Both the position numbers and the translations under genes were made by a program. A DNA stretch of 64,000 nucleotides, taken from assembly GCF_036711975.1 (NCBI RefSeq), contig NC_091968.1, positions 7,998,001-8,062,000 of the forward strand. Reading direction: 5' to 3'. The notes under the pieces were generated by a model. It was not told the origin of the DNA. It saw only the letters and a list, made by a program, of their open reading frames with translations, and ran no database searches. This document shows positions 43,493 through 55,235 of this stretch, piece after piece. This DNA comes from Onthophagus taurus (taxonomy: Eukaryota > Arthropoda > Insecta > Coleoptera > Scarabaeidae). Within the stretch, counting starts at the first letter, position 1. Every line of letters starts with the position of its first letter.

Positions 43493-45351
43493 ATGAGTAT
43501 CAGCGAAAAATTAATAGAAATGGTACGGAACTATGATGTATTATATAATACAAATAACCCTGACTATATGAAAATTAAACTTAAAGATGAAATTTGGGTA
43601 AATATTGCAAGAGAATTAAAACTAAACAATGGTAAGTATGAAAATAGTTTATTTAAAGTAACTTTATATGTTCTTTTTGTAAATGTGTTTAATATTTTCC
43701 TCGTAATATGCTATCTCTTTGCCACTGTACAGCACCTGTAGTATTGAAATAGTGTGTATAATTTTCACGTACTAAGGAGTTCTTCATCAGCAATATCCTC
43801 CACATTTGTAGCAGTACTAGTCATTCTAAGGTAATTGTGTAAAACGCATGCTGCCTTAACAACATTATCAACACTAGCAAGTTTGATTTCAAATGGTTTT
43901 CTAAAAACATGAAATCGCCCAGCTAGTATCCCAAATGCACATTCTACTGTTTGTCGTGCGCGCGATAATCTATAATTGAATACCTTATTTTCATAATTCG
44001 CTGTAACTTTTCTTTTGGGGTAAGGTCTCATTAAATTTTCTAGTAATGGAAAAGCCTCGTCCCCCACAAAAACATAAGGCAATTCTTTTTCACCACCGCT
44101 AATCATATCTGGTTCCGGAAGCTTAAGAGTTTTGTTTTGTATTTTCTTGTATAGTATGCTGCTAGAAAATATATTCCCATCACTAAATCGTCCCATTGAC
44201 CCGATATCTACCGTAATAAATTTATAGTTTGCGTCTACAGTTGCCATTAGTACTATAGAACAAGTATGTTTATAATTAAAATAAGAAGATCCACTTTTGG
44301 CCGGTTTCTTGACCACTATGTGTTTGCCATCGATCGATCCCACACAATGTGGAAATTGCCATCTTTGCTCAAACTCCTTTGCAATTTGTTTCCACAGTTC
44401 TTCTGTGGGGTCCGGTAAGAAAGTTTGTTGCAGGCATTCCCATATAGCCGCTGATACTTCATTCACAATCTTAGATACTGTGCGATCTCCTAATCTATAG
44501 CTATATCCAATACTTTTATAACTATTCCCTGACGCCAAATATCTGAAATATAAAAGTATTCAATAGCGTACCTTTATTTAACAGGTGAAGAAGCGAAATA
44601 TGCTTGGACAAAATTACGTAATTGTCACCGTGACGCCTTAAGAAGGCAGAAGAACGGACAACCGAAAAGCGGTGCTGGAGGAGGTAAAAGTGTCAAACTA
44701 TGGAAATATCAAAAACAGATGGAATTTTTGTTAGCGCACATGCAAAATAGATCACGAGAAACCAATGTAACAGAAGATAAATTTGATAATGAACAGACTG
44801 AAGAAGAAGAAGTTGAAATTGAAAACACAGAAGAAAAAGGAGAGAATGACGAGGACCAAGCAGAAGTGCACAGAACGCTCACAACTGCACCTAAACCTAA
44901 ACAAAAAAAAGGCTGTGATGTTGCTGATTTAATTAAAACTTCTTTAGCACGTCAAGAGCATCGAAGTATGGAAAGAGATATGCATAGAAAGCGAAGAGTT
45001 GAAATCGAAAAAAATGACGAACTGTACCATTTTTTTATGAGTATGTACGAAACAACCAAGCGATTCCCAATTCATTTACAACATCTTGTAAAAAGCAAAA
45101 TATTTGGTATTGTATCTGCCTCTGAAGCAGAAAATTTAAATTTACCATTTAGTCCTTGTGCGTTATCCCAACCTCAACCCGTCGAATCCTTACCCTCTAC
45201 AGTACCCACACCACAAACTTCATCTTCAACTCAATTTTCCTTTGAATCCTTTGACTATCCTTCAACTGAAATTACACCTAGATCAACACTTCGACAAGAA
45301 ACCTCCGATTTACATGATAATGTCTCAGAACAAGTTTTTTGTTTATTATAG
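43493..45351 (+). CDS. Harbinger-4 MADF-domain protein
   Basis: Exons 43493-43631 and 44585-45351 join in phase 1 (GTAAGT...AACAG) to give exactly 301 codons and a stop. The MADF domain reads KLIEMVRNYDVLYNTNNPDY, LKDEIWVNIA, then AKYAWTKLRNCHRDALRRQK. The middle is strongly acidic. A helical DELYHFFMSMYETTKR segment, BESS-like in position, and a Pro/Ser/Thr-rich end follow. It should bind the element ends with the transposase. Transposase exon 2 lies in its intron. Confidence 0.87.
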
Positions 45352-45699
45352 AGATATCGCTAATAAAATATTTTCACCAATAAAAAGTTACCTTAGAAAT
45401 ACCGCTAGTTTTTCTTTTGTTGTTATTTCTTTATGTGCACGGCTGCCTTCATGGTAGATTTTGTTTTGAATAGTATTGTGTATTTCTTCAAATTGCATAC
45501 GATTCATTCGGAAATAATTTGTAAACTGGTCATCTGAAAACTCTGAAGTCAAACGAAATTCTCCATGAGTTTCACGCTTTCGTAAATAACTGCTTTTCCA
45601 TATCCTTTTTTTTCTCTTGAGTTTTGTAGCTGCATATAATAACGTACAATTTATTAACGCATCTAAATCCGAATCGGAGCTTAAATCGGTGTCTTCCAT
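43765..45699 (-). CDS. Harbinger-4 transposase (DDE_Tnp_4)
   Basis: Exon 1 (45699-45392) and exon 2 (44542-43765) join across a GTAACT...TTTCAG intron into 361 codons. The splice gives AVFLR-YLASGNSYKSIGYSYR. The catalytic core has GSIDGKHIVVKKP, VDIGSMGRFSDGNIF, VFVGDEAFPLLENLMRPY and QTVECAFGILAGRF, then CVLHNYLR. I take MEDTDLSSDSD as the start; the acidic N-terminus then matches Harbinger-2. The MADF second exon lies inside its intron. Confidence 0.88.
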
Positions 45700-45910
45700 T
45701 GCACAGATAGTAAAATACTGCATTATAATATGCGCTCTCTACTGCGTAACTACGCGCACGTTCAGTTTTTCTGCACTGTTCCTGCCCTGCGTCTGTGTGC
45801 TTATGTGCGCCTAGCCTAACAGTTGATATATTGTAAATTGATATGTTTAGATTTATATTTAATATATTATAATTTAATTATTATGTTAATATTATTTTTT
45901 AAAGTTGAAC

Positions 45911-47728
45911 ATGGAAACAAAAAGAAGAAAAGTAGATGACGAGTGCCGCGTTTTTAAAGAAGAATGGGGATTCAAATATTTCTTTGTGCAATTGCAGTCA
46001 AAGAATGGCAAAGCTATATGTGTAATTTGCAATGACACTGTTGCTGTAATGAAGGAATACAATTTACGTCCACATTATGAAACAAAACATGCTTCAGCTT
46101 ACTCACAATTTAAGGACAAGCAGCGTACTGAAAAATTTGAAACATTGAGTCGTAGTTTGTCTTCTCAGCAAAATTTATTTAGGAAGGCAAACTCGGAAAA
46201 TGAATCATTGACTTTAGTTAGCATGAAAGTTGCTTATTTGTTGGCGAAAAAAGGGAAACCCTTTATGGATGGAAACATAGTTAAAGAGTGTATGATGGAA
46301 GCTGTTGGGGTATTATGCCGGTGAAAAAAGGTGAAACTTTTCAAAACTATAAGTCTTTCCCGCAATACTGTTGCTCGTCGAATTGAAGATATTGGCAATA
46401 ATATACTCCACCAGATTTCTGGGAAAGCACAGCGTTTCACTCACTATTCTATCGTGATGGATGAATCGACCGACGTTAGTGACACCTCACAACTTTTAGT
46501 ATTTGTTCGTGGAGTTGACGACGATCTTAATGTCACCCAAGAATTAGCATCGGTTAACAGCATGCATGGCACTACAACTGGAGCAGATATTTTTAAGGAA
46601 CTACAACAGACGTTGACCAAATATAACTTGGACTGGAATCGACTCCAAGGTGTGACAATTGACGGAGGAAGAAACATGTCTGGTACGAATATTGGGGTGG
46701 TTGGGCTAATAAGAAAAGCTTGTGAAAGCGCAGGAGCAACAGTACCGATTTTTCTGCACTGTATCATCCACCAACAAGCCTTATGTGTAAAACATGTCGA
46801 CATGAGCTGCGTTTTGAAACCAGTTGTTTCTGTCGTAAACTTTATTCGATCACGTGCACTCAATCATCGCCAATTTCGATCTTTCCTCGAAGAAATTGAA
46901 TCTGAGACTGTTGACTTGTCGTATTATACAGCAGTTCGATGGCTTAGCTGTGGAAAAGTGTTATTGCAGTTCTTCAAGCTCAGAAAGGAAATTAAAATTT
47001 TTCTTGCGGAAAAGAATCACCCTGAAACGCTTTTATCGGATGCAGAGTGGCTCTGGAAGTTGGCAATTTTTGCAGATGTCGTGACACACGTAAATAACTT
47101 GAATTTAAAGCTCCAATGTAAAAACAACTTAATTTGTGATTTATTTGAGCAAATCAACGCATTCAGAGCTAAGCTGATATTGCTCAAAAGTCATATGAAT
47201 GAATGTAATTTTTCCCATTTCACGTGCTGTGAAAAATTTAGTACAGAAACTGACGAAAGATTTCCCACCATATTTGCAGTAAAAGTAATCGCGGATTTAA
47301 AACTAGAATTTCAAAAGCGTTTTTCTGATTTTGACATAAATTCAAGGGAAATTCGGCTGTTTCAAAATCCATATGACTGCAACGTTGGCGACGTTTCAAG
47401 TCAGTTTCAAATGGAAATAATTGATCTTCAAGCTAGTGATCAAATCAAGAACAAATACAAGGAAGGAAACTTGATCGATTTTTACAAATTTTTGGACGCA
47501 AAAGAGTTTCCAAATTTAAAGCAATTGGCTGGTAAATTTATTTCTATGTATGGTACTACCTATATGTGCGAACAAACTTTTTCCAGGATGAAGTATCTGA
47601 AATCTAAATATAGGGCAAATTTATCGGATGATCATTTGCAATCATTGCTTATAATTGGTATTTCCGATTTGAATCCCAACTTTGAAGAAACTCTCCAGGA
47701 AAAAACCCAGTTCCACCATTCCCACTAA
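45911..47728 (+). pseudogene. hAT element 2 transposase, one premature stop
   Basis: The protein resembles the GTF2IRD2/ZBED-like hAT family. A BED-type finger (CVICNDTVAVMKEYNLRPHY, with a later His) leads to a SLSRNTVARRIEDIG region, the catalytic YSIVMDESTDVSDTSQLL (first Asp), TIDGGRNMSG, IHQQALCVKHV, and the C-terminal dimerisation block MCEQTFSRMKYLKSKYRANL. One in-frame TGA at 46322-46324 lies between codons for VLCR and KKVKLF; both sides share the frame. Apart from that stop the gene looks intact. The ATG at 45911 is the first true start; 45905 is TTG. Confidence 0.88.
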
Positions 47729-48417
47729 AAATTGCATGAAATAATTTTATAATAATATAATTTAGACATGTTTGTTTAGTATTGTTATATCTGTAATTTA
47801 CTATAAAAAATAAAATTCAATGCTGCTTTACTCGTAATAAGGTTTTTTAATTCACATATTTGCAATGCTTGCCCTCCGCTAATGAATTTAAATACCAAAC
47901 TGGCCCTCGCAGCAAAAAGTTTGGACGCCTCTGTTCTACAGGAAGCATGGAAGTAGAGTCTGTAAAAAAGATGTTTTTGAGGTCAGAAGACATGCATGGC
48001 ATAAAACACGGAAATTATATTGGTGACGGTGATTCTAAGACATTTGCAGCAATTCTAAATTTGAATCCTTATTAGGTCACGTCCAAAAGAGAATGAGAAG
48101 ACGACTCAGAAATATTCGAAAATCTAAAAAGCTAGGTGGAAAAGACAAACTTACAGAGGCATTAGTGAAAAATGCTCAGTACTTACTATGGAATAGCGAT
48201 TCGAAAACATATAGATAGTGTGGAATACATGAAAAAAGCAATTACGCCGATGAATCTCCATCGATAAAAATCTGCGACACGAGTGTTGCCCACAGGGAGA
48301 ATACAGCTGGTGCGTGTGGCAGAAACGAACAGCTCTTGGAATGGAGCTTGCACCGCACTCTATACTCCATGGCATCCCGACGTACAATAGGAAATTCTTC
48401 ATATATACAGGATGATT

Positions 48418-48504
48418 TATTAGGTCACCATCAAACTTTGACATATTAACATTTTTTTTGGTAATTGGATTAGCTATCATATATCTAATAAATCTATCAC
48501 CCTG
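48418..48504. mobile_element. 87-bp mariner-type MITE in the Kolobok relic
   Basis: The ends CAGGATGATTTATTAG and CTAATAAATCTATCACCCTG are inverted and a TA flanks each side. Removing it restores the reading FIYIDLSRDELLERCL in frame. Confidence 0.8.
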
Positions 48505-49171
48505 TATAGATTTATCAAGGGATGAATTACTGGAAAGATGTTTAGGTGGCCACACGCAAAACGCAAATGATAGCTTCAATTCCACAATTTGGCGATTAGT
48601 TCATAAACATTTGCACTCCGGACTAAGTCATTAAATTGGCATCGTATTTAGCCACGGGTTTATTCAATAAAGGAAATTCATCCCTTCTGATGATCATGAA
48701 CGAAGCAGGAATTGTAGTAGGCACGCAAAGCTTCATTTACGCCGAACAAGCACGGCAAGCTCAAAAAGCACTGCGGTAAGCGCCAAATGAAATCTATGAG
48801 GAAGAAGGACTAACGAGTACAAAATAAATAAGTAGATTTTAACAAAACTCTCAGTGAAATAATATTTTTTTTAACTTGTAGTTAATACGAAATAAATTAA
48901 TTAACCAGTTTTAATAATTGAATTATACGTAAGGCCGCGTTTATATTGGCGAGCGATGAGCGGTAAGCGATGAGCGTTGTATTTAAAAATTCAAGTACCT
49001 GCAAATGCAACAGTGCTGTGTATATTAAACCAATGCGATGAGCGGTAACGCTAAGCGGTGGATGTGCGTTACATTTGCATTCAAGACGACTTGAATTATG
49101 AGCGATAGATACAAGCGGTCGCAGCACGTATTGAGGTTATGTGACTATTTGTTTTGAAGTTTTTCGCAAAA

Positions 49172-50695
49172 ATGTGTTCAAAAGCAAAATTTTCGAATAG
49201 TTGTCGTGAAATATTAATTTCGGAAGTGCAAACAAAACCGGTACTATGGAATGATCAACACCCAGATTACAAAAAAACGGAGATAACAAGAAAGTTATGG
49301 GGAGATGTGGGCACATGTACTGGATTATCAGGTTAGTCAAAAAACACTTAAATGTACAAGTATACACGTATATTTTTTTGTCGTTCAAAAATCTATAAAG
49401 TAATTTGCAAAAGATTCTCGCATCTGTTTCGCTCGTGCTGAACTTCTACGAGCTCCTCCGTGTCCTTCTTTAGGAGGTGGCAACCATTCTGTTTCACGCT
49501 GATTTTCTGGAAAATAATGTACCACCTCGTGATAGTAATGTAAGTCACTATTGCCATCTCGATGTTTCACAATATTATGTAAATTACACGTACATTTTAC
49601 TATATTTGCCCCTTTTTCTTTGCTAACTTCGATATCCTTGCCCAAGATACGTCATTTAGCACGTAGTATGCCAAAAGCACATTCAATGCATTTTCTAGCT
49701 ATTGACAAGCGATTATTGAAGTTTTCTTTGACGGGATCGAGATTTCTGGAAGGATATGGTCTCATCAAATAAGTCTTCAACGGATTCAACCAATTAAAAC
49801 ATGAGGTACTTTAATGTTTGTACCAAATAGTTCTCTGTCTGGCGGCATATTAAATACCTTATTTTCAAGTAGATTAAAGAGTTGCGAAGATGAAAATATT
49901 CCGCCATCACTTTGCTTTCCTCTGACGCCAACCTCGATTGTGATAAATTTTTTGTCAGCATCAGCTACTGCTTGTAAGACCACAGAGAAATACTTCAGAC
50001 AATTAAAATAGCGAGAACCACTTCCTGGTGGGCATTTTATTTGGCAGTGCTTGCCGTCAATTGACCCTACGCAATTTGGAAACTTCCAACGTCTGTAGTA
50101 TCCTTCTGCTACAGTTTGTAATTGCTCTTGACTAGGAACTGGCATGAATTCGTCAACAAATTCATTCCATATTATTGCACATGTTTCATGAACAATTTTG
50201 CTAACGGTAAAAACTCCCATTTTCAGAGTTGTTGCTAAATTTCGGAATGAGTCCTGTAGACAAGAACCTGAAATATCATAACAACTAATTAAATACAAAT
50301 TCTTTCCAGGACAAGCTGCGAAGGGGAAGTGGAAAAATTTAAAAGATAAGTTTCGGGTTGAACTGCATAAAATTCCGAAAAAACGCTCCGGCTCAGAAAA
50401 TGACAATTATAAGTCAAAATGGCCATTTTTTGATATGATGCTATTTGTAAAAGATAGCATGCTTCCAAGTACAACAACTGGCAACCTCTTGAAGGCACCC
50501 GAGAACACGAGAAGAAGATTACAAGAAAATTACACAAATCTTCAACTTTACGGAAATGAAAACTTCGATCAAGTACGATCCCAGCCTAGATTACATACAA
50601 ACTCTGGCGAAAATGAAACAGTGGGAAAAGGTAGTCAATATCAACCAATTAGTCAATGTGACGAAAATTATAGCATGTTTCGGCTTGACCCGTGA
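49172..50695 (+). CDS. Harbinger-5 MADF-domain protein
   Basis: Exons 49172-49331 and 50310-50695 join in phase 1 (GTTAGT...TTCCAG) into 181 codons. The MADF domain reads REILISEVQTKPVLWNDQHP, LWGDVGTC, then KGKWKNLKDKFRVELHK and KWPFFDMMLFVKDSM. The protein is shorter than in the other Harbingers. A neighbouring frame (50556-50759) has a plausible helical tail, so a late frameshift may have shortened the gene. Confidence 0.78.
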
Positions 50696-51112
50696 AAATA
50701 TAACAATAGAAGATTCTGGGTCTGCAGAATTACTCTATACATCTAATTTTATGCAATAAATATTAGTGTACTTGTCACTATTTTTGTGTACCTACCTTAA
50801 TGTTAAATAAAGCCTTTCTACTGGAGATATGGGTCTCTTATAATTAGTTACTTTCTTCCGAAGCCTGTCCTTAATTCGTATCAAAATATAATCGAAAGTG
50901 TCAATAGACATGCGTAAAAATTCGAAAAATTTAAACGGATCTCTTCGTAGATCATAGTACAGTTGGTGAAATTCACCGTTTCTCAAACGAGTTCTGTTTA
51001 GGTAATGCACTCCAATTCTTTTCTTCCGCTTCCTTAATATAATCTTTCTAAATATAATGGGATTTTCTAATAACCACAGCAAACGCACTGACTTCGGTAG
51101 CATGTTTACCAC
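49385..51112 (-). pseudogene. Harbinger-5 transposase, broken
   Basis: Exon 1 (51112-50796) reads KFFEFLRMSIDTFDYILIRI and ends at a GTAGGT donor. Exon 2 starts near 50265 but shifts frame after FLSTG. It then reads LKMGVFTVSKIVHETCAIIW, GSIDGKHCQIKCPPGSGSRY, VRGKQSDGGIF and PHVLIG, where a second lesion removes the DEAFP region. The remaining MRPYPSRNLD, KCIECAFGILRAK has a TGA and then continues to a stop near 49385. The MADF second exon lies in its intron. Confidence 0.82.
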
Positions 51113-51228
51113 GGTACTGATACTAAATAAGCTGTGCTACGACTCTGCTTAATATACACACTTCATCGTTATAACGCTCAACGTTCATCGCTCATCGCTA
51201 ATCGCTCGCCAATATAAACGCGGCCTAA

Positions 51229-51573
51229 GGATGTGTTTACGTTGGAGCTGCGATAAACGATAATAGCGACGATACTAGCAAAACAACGAAATTGCTGTCA
51301 TAGCTTTATATGCAGGAGTTTATATTGGAACGAGAGCGGCGATAAACGATAAGAGCAGCAATGAGAGCACCGATAAGTGCTGCGCTAAATGAATTGAAAA
51401 TGATTTGTCAGAACAAATCTGTTGTGGTGATTTTTATCTTTTTGGTCCCACAAGGGGAATCTAACAAAAATGACAACGCGTCGCTCCAATATAAACACCT
51501 GTATATAAAACTATGACAACAATTACGTTGCTTTGCTAGTATCGTTTATCGCAGCTCCAACGTAAACGCACCC
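51229..51573. mobile_element. Harbinger-type MITE
   Basis: The inverted ends begin GG(A/G)TGTGTTTACG(T/C)TGGAGC and carry GCGATAAACGATA; TAA lies at both borders (51226-51228 and 51574-51576). There is no coding sequence. The left border TAA is shared with Harbinger-5. Confidence 0.8.
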
Positions 51574-51840
51574 TAATGAAATTGTGATAACATAACCAAA
51601 CAAAATACATAATATAATATAAATTCAATAAAAAGCAATACTTTTTCTGGTCTTTTTCAATTTATTGTCTAACCGGTTTCGACTTACGCTGTCATCAGAG
51701 ACACTATAATGAGAATTACAATTAATATGATATAAATAAACTTAAAATGAAATACAGGTATACTTACTTACAAATATAGATTAGATTTTAGCAACTTATT
51801 TTCCATTTAGTTGTTCAGTTAAAATTTACACGTTAAAATA

Positions 51841-53320
51841 CAGGTGGTCCGCTGAGGTATCCGAGAAACTTCGTATAAGAATTCTATGATCAATTTTAAG
51901 CATAAATGATTCTAATCACTTTTCTTGAATTCCAAACGGTTGTTGAGATATCGAGATTTGAAGTTACCAGATCGTATGGATAGATACTAAACAATAAATA
52001 ACATGTTGCTAGGTAATTGAATAATTAGCCATTTAATTGATATTAGAATAAAATTGTTGACATTCAGGTCATTAATTGTCATCATTGTTATCAATTGTAA
52101 CTTATCCACATGAAGAGTATGCGGACATGGTTTTCGTGTATGGATATTGCAACGGTAGTACCACCGCCTCAGTTAGGGAATATCAACGACGATAACCAAA
52201 CCGCCGTCTTCCAGACAAGCAAACCTTCGGTAGAGTCTTCACAACTCTTCGATTAAGAGGTGCGTTCCCTAAATCGACTTGTAAAAGAGATATTAGGCGA
52301 AGAAACAATGCTGCAGAAGTGCTTGAGGCTGTTGAAAATGATGATAGTACTAGTACGAGAAGAATTTCTGTACTTACTGGACAAGCTAGGACGGCTGTGC
52401 ATGACACTTTTCGGGAAAACGGACTGCATCCCTATCATTACCAACCAGTACAACAACTTCTTCCCGAGGATCTTCCCCAAAGAGTTCGCCTTTGTGAATG
52501 GTGGAGAAATCATCTGGATACTCTTTCAAGAACTCTTTTTTGTGACGAAGCTACATTTACTAGAGATGGAATCAACAATTTTCATAACGAACATGTGTGA
52601 AGATTCGTAAACGTTTGGGCTGGAACAATTAATAATGTTGTTATTGGACTGCATTTTTTCGACGGAAATTTGAACAGCGAAATGTACCAGGCTTTTTTGG
52701 AGAACGATCTACCTCTATTACTTGAAGACATTCCTATTCAAATTAGAAGAACAATGTTCTTTTTACATGATGGTGCTCCCGCCCATTATGCAAGAATTGT
52801 CACGAATTTCCTCAGTGAACAGTATCCAAATCGATGGATAGGTCGTGGTGGTCCCATTGCTTGGCCACCGCGATCTCCGGATCTCACCCCACTAGATTTT
52901 TTCATGTGGGGACATGTAAAGACACTTACATATTCAACGGAAAAGCCTAATAATAGAGACCAACTTATACAAAACATTCATGCAGCGTTTCGAGAGGTAA
53001 AAAACAATATGGAGAACTACAACTGGAAACGAGAGCTCGGACAAAGGATTGAATTATGCATTGCACAAGGCGGTGGTCACATTGAGCAGCTTTAATAATT
53101 GCAGTGTCATTAAGCTTTTATTAAAATAAACCGCAATTTTTCCATAGCCAACCTAGCAATGCGTTGTACTGTTTAGCATCCTATTCACGATCTGTTAACT
53201 TCAAACCTCGATATCTCAACAACCGTTTGGAATTCGGGAAAAGTGAATAGAATCATTTGTGCTTAAAATTAATTATAGAATTCATATACAAAGTTTCTCG
53301 AATGCCTCAACGGACACCTG
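51841..53320 (+). mobile_element. DD41D mariner-like element 1
   Basis: The inverted ends CAGGTGGTCCGCTGAGGTAT and the near complement ending CGGACACCTG are each bordered by TA (51839-51840, 53321-53322). One transposase gene is inside. Confidence 0.88.
52109..53095 (+). pseudogene. mariner 1 transposase (DD41D type), broken
   Basis: The frame begins near EEYADMVFVYGYCNGSTTAS, meets TAA near 52196, continues with a helix-turn-helix part, CDEATFTRDGINNFHN (first Asp) and stops at TGA near 52598, then shifts to VNVWAGTINNVVIGLHFF. The second Asp is in FLHDGAPAHY and the third in SPDLTPLDFF. Counting 41 residues between these last two gives the DD41D spacing of the rosa-type family. It ends with IELCIAQGGGHIEQL. 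Confidence 0.88.
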
Positions 53321-53599
53321 TATAAAACAATACTATACTACTTTAACGTGTAAATTTTAACTTTTAACGTGAGTTTTAATGTGTTTATATTTATAATTTT
53401 AAATTATATACGTTTGTGAAGCCGTTTTTATGAACAACTAAATGGAAAATAACTTGCTAAAATCTAATCTATATTTCTAAGTAAGTATCTGTATTTCATT
53501 TTAAGTTTATTTATATCATATTAATTGTAATTCTCATTATAGTGTCATAATAAATTGAAAAAGACCAGAAAAAGTATTGCTTTTTATTGGATTTATTTT

Positions 53600-55235
53600 A
53601 TATAAAAAATAACTGGTCAACATAGATGAAACTCCCTCATCTAATTAAAATACATAATAACATAAATTAGGTACTCGTATTTAAGGTAAGTTGAAAATTA
53701 AAATAAAAACGAGTAATAATGAAATTCAAAATTATAACTTAGCTAATCTTGTAGATTACTGAAGTTCTCGGATATGGAAGCTTTGACTCTTCAAAAGGAC
53801 TCGGTAACAATAATTCTTGATTGGATTCGAATAATTCTTCGGAATTTTAAATGATCGCGGACAAAATTAGCGTGCACTCTTCGTCACGTTCGAAATCACA
53901 CTAAAATCAACTAAAATGTACCAATTTCGTTTGTTTAATGCTAGAACGTTTTAAATAACGTCTTCTGATTGGTTAAATTCTTCAACTTGAAATTCGTAAT
54001 TTAAATTTCTCCGGTATAGCCAACTTTGAAATGTCAAATGTCACCAATTAAATTTTATCAAAAATTATTAAATTTCTATTTTAACAATATTTATGTATGA
54101 AATGTTGTAGTTTTGTTGATTTAACTTTGTTTGTGCTGATTTCGGAACATTTTCTTTTAGATTTCAACGTCCAGCTTCAAAAATACATTCAAATATTTAA
54201 TCTACGGATTTTCGTCCAATTCTTCATCAAAACTCCCATATGATGGATGGTTTTCGTTCTTGACATGCTAAGATTATCGTTTTCAATAGATTCAACCGAA
54301 CAAACATGAATTACAATAAAAAATTAATGAAAAATGAAATTTGAGGTTATGTTACTGTCAAAATTCTACGAAATTACTTCGTATTGACATTACATGGATT
54401 AAATACAATAAAAAAACATAAACGGCCAACAATACTTAATGAGTTCTATCATATTTACAACATTTTATTAGTACAAAAACAAATTTTCATAACTTCACCT
54501 ACGATTATGCAATATTTAAAAGAAAAATAATGAATGACTTGGTTTTGGTTATATTATTACAATTACTTGTACATTATGGCTTCTAGAAATAAGACGATTC
54601 TTTATAAATTATGAGAGTGTAAAGATTACCTTTTAACAAATCTCTTGTTGAAACCCTTTCTACTTCATCTTGCGAAATTAATGTCCCAATTTCCTTCCAG
54701 CACTTAGGTTGTCGTCCCAAGCGTTTTAAGAGGCTACTTTACCATACAGTTCGGCAAATTACAAAAAACATATATTATTTATAAAAATAATTGGATGAAA
54801 TTTTGTACATAGCTTCTTCCAACAATTATACATAACGCAAGGTGAAAATTTTTGAAATTTTCCAAAAAAAGGCTTTTTCTTCAATATTAAAGTATTTGGT
54901 CATTCTTTTTTAGCTTGCATGATAGTATACATGAAAATAGTAATATTTTTCAAATGAAATTTTTCTGAATTTTTAGTAATAAAGGAATAGTTTGTAATTT
55001 GCTAAAATTGCAAAAAGGTTGCGTAAAAATGAATATTTTCCGTCATGATTCCCACGAAGTATTAGAGAAAATAATCATTTGTAAAAGTGCGTTTTGAACT
55101 TTATTTTTAGTTATTTGCTAGTTATTATTGTGTAATTTAACTAAATTTTTGGGTTTATAGTTTACTGTTTATAGTTTATTGTTATTTTCTCGTTTACTTT
55201 AGTGTTACTTTAGTTTATGTAAAGTTTTATAAACA
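53600..55235. other. Long interval with no recognised gene
   Basis: Only A/T-rich DNA is seen. On the minus strand 54733-54632 could encode RLGRQPKCWKEIGTLISQD and ends at a possible GTAATC donor, which might be an isolated exon. No start, acceptor or second exon supports it. Confidence 0.4.

Larger units (their letters stand above)
43249..45816 (-). mobile_element. Harbinger-4, complete
   Basis: The inverted ends begin GGCTAGGCGCACATAAG; TAA is duplicated at 43246-43248 and 45817-45819. Its two genes are open and splice in frame, in the same interlocked arrangement but inverted with respect to Harbinger-1. The 5' ACATA/GGCTAGG end resembles that of Harbinger-1. Confidence 0.9.
42885..47933 (+). 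mobile_element. hAT element 2, hosting Harbinger-4
   Basis: The ends are CAGAGGGGTCCAAACT and its near complement, and TTCTACAG is duplicated at 42877-42884 and 47934-47941. Removing it restores the Kolobok-type reading HECSTG-SMEVES. Harbinger-4 sits between the left end and the transposase gene, leaving about 2.5 kb of hAT. Confidence 0.92.
42350..48825 (+). pseudogene. Kolobok-type transposase 2, split by a hAT and a MITE
   Basis: The zinc-cluster N-terminus (ICRNCKQNVKF, GIRGLGFKHVVKC) starts near 42362. After frame breaks it continues FGVTTLIVHYCGKVIELDVR, then YCHACAKW and HECST, where the hAT begins at 42885. Beyond the hAT (from 47934) the frame resumes SMEVESVKKMFLRSEDMHGI, YIGDGDSKTF, then decays; DLSRDELLERCLGGHTQN follows a small MITE. 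The end is near EEEGLTSTK at 48825. It is the same family as the gene at 18388, but well diverged and dead. Confidence 0.85.
48933..51225 (-). mobile_element. Harbinger-5, complete ends
   Basis: The inverted ends begin GGCCGCGTTTATATTGGCGA and TAA is duplicated at 48930-48932 and 51226-51228. The right-hand TAA is also the left TAA of the MITE that follows. Subterminal GCGATGAGCG repeats occur at both ends. It carries one MADF gene and one broken transposase in the interlocked layout. Confidence 0.9.
51640..53590. repeat. Fold-back repeat split by a mariner
   Basis: The arms at about 51640-51838 and 53340-53590 are inverted copies (CTTTTTCTGGTCTTTTTC... and its complement). The right arm lacks a 33-bp piece that the left arm has (AACCGGTTTCGACTTACGC and flanks), and holds about 90 bp of extra DNA near its inner end. 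The mariner lies between the arms. Confidence 0.7.

Noticed and set aside
43493..45351. MADF proteins as host transcription factors
   Set aside because: All sit within Harbinger ends and interlock with transposase exons, so they are element genes.
51671..51700. Possible hammerhead ribozyme on the minus strand (CTGATGA...GAAAC)
   Set aside because: The helix between the two core motifs would have to use core bases, and no cleavage-site U with a closing stem is seen.
54632..54733. Possible isolated exon on the minus strand
   Set aside because: It has a weak donor, no acceptor and no partner exon; I kept it only as a remark on the gap.
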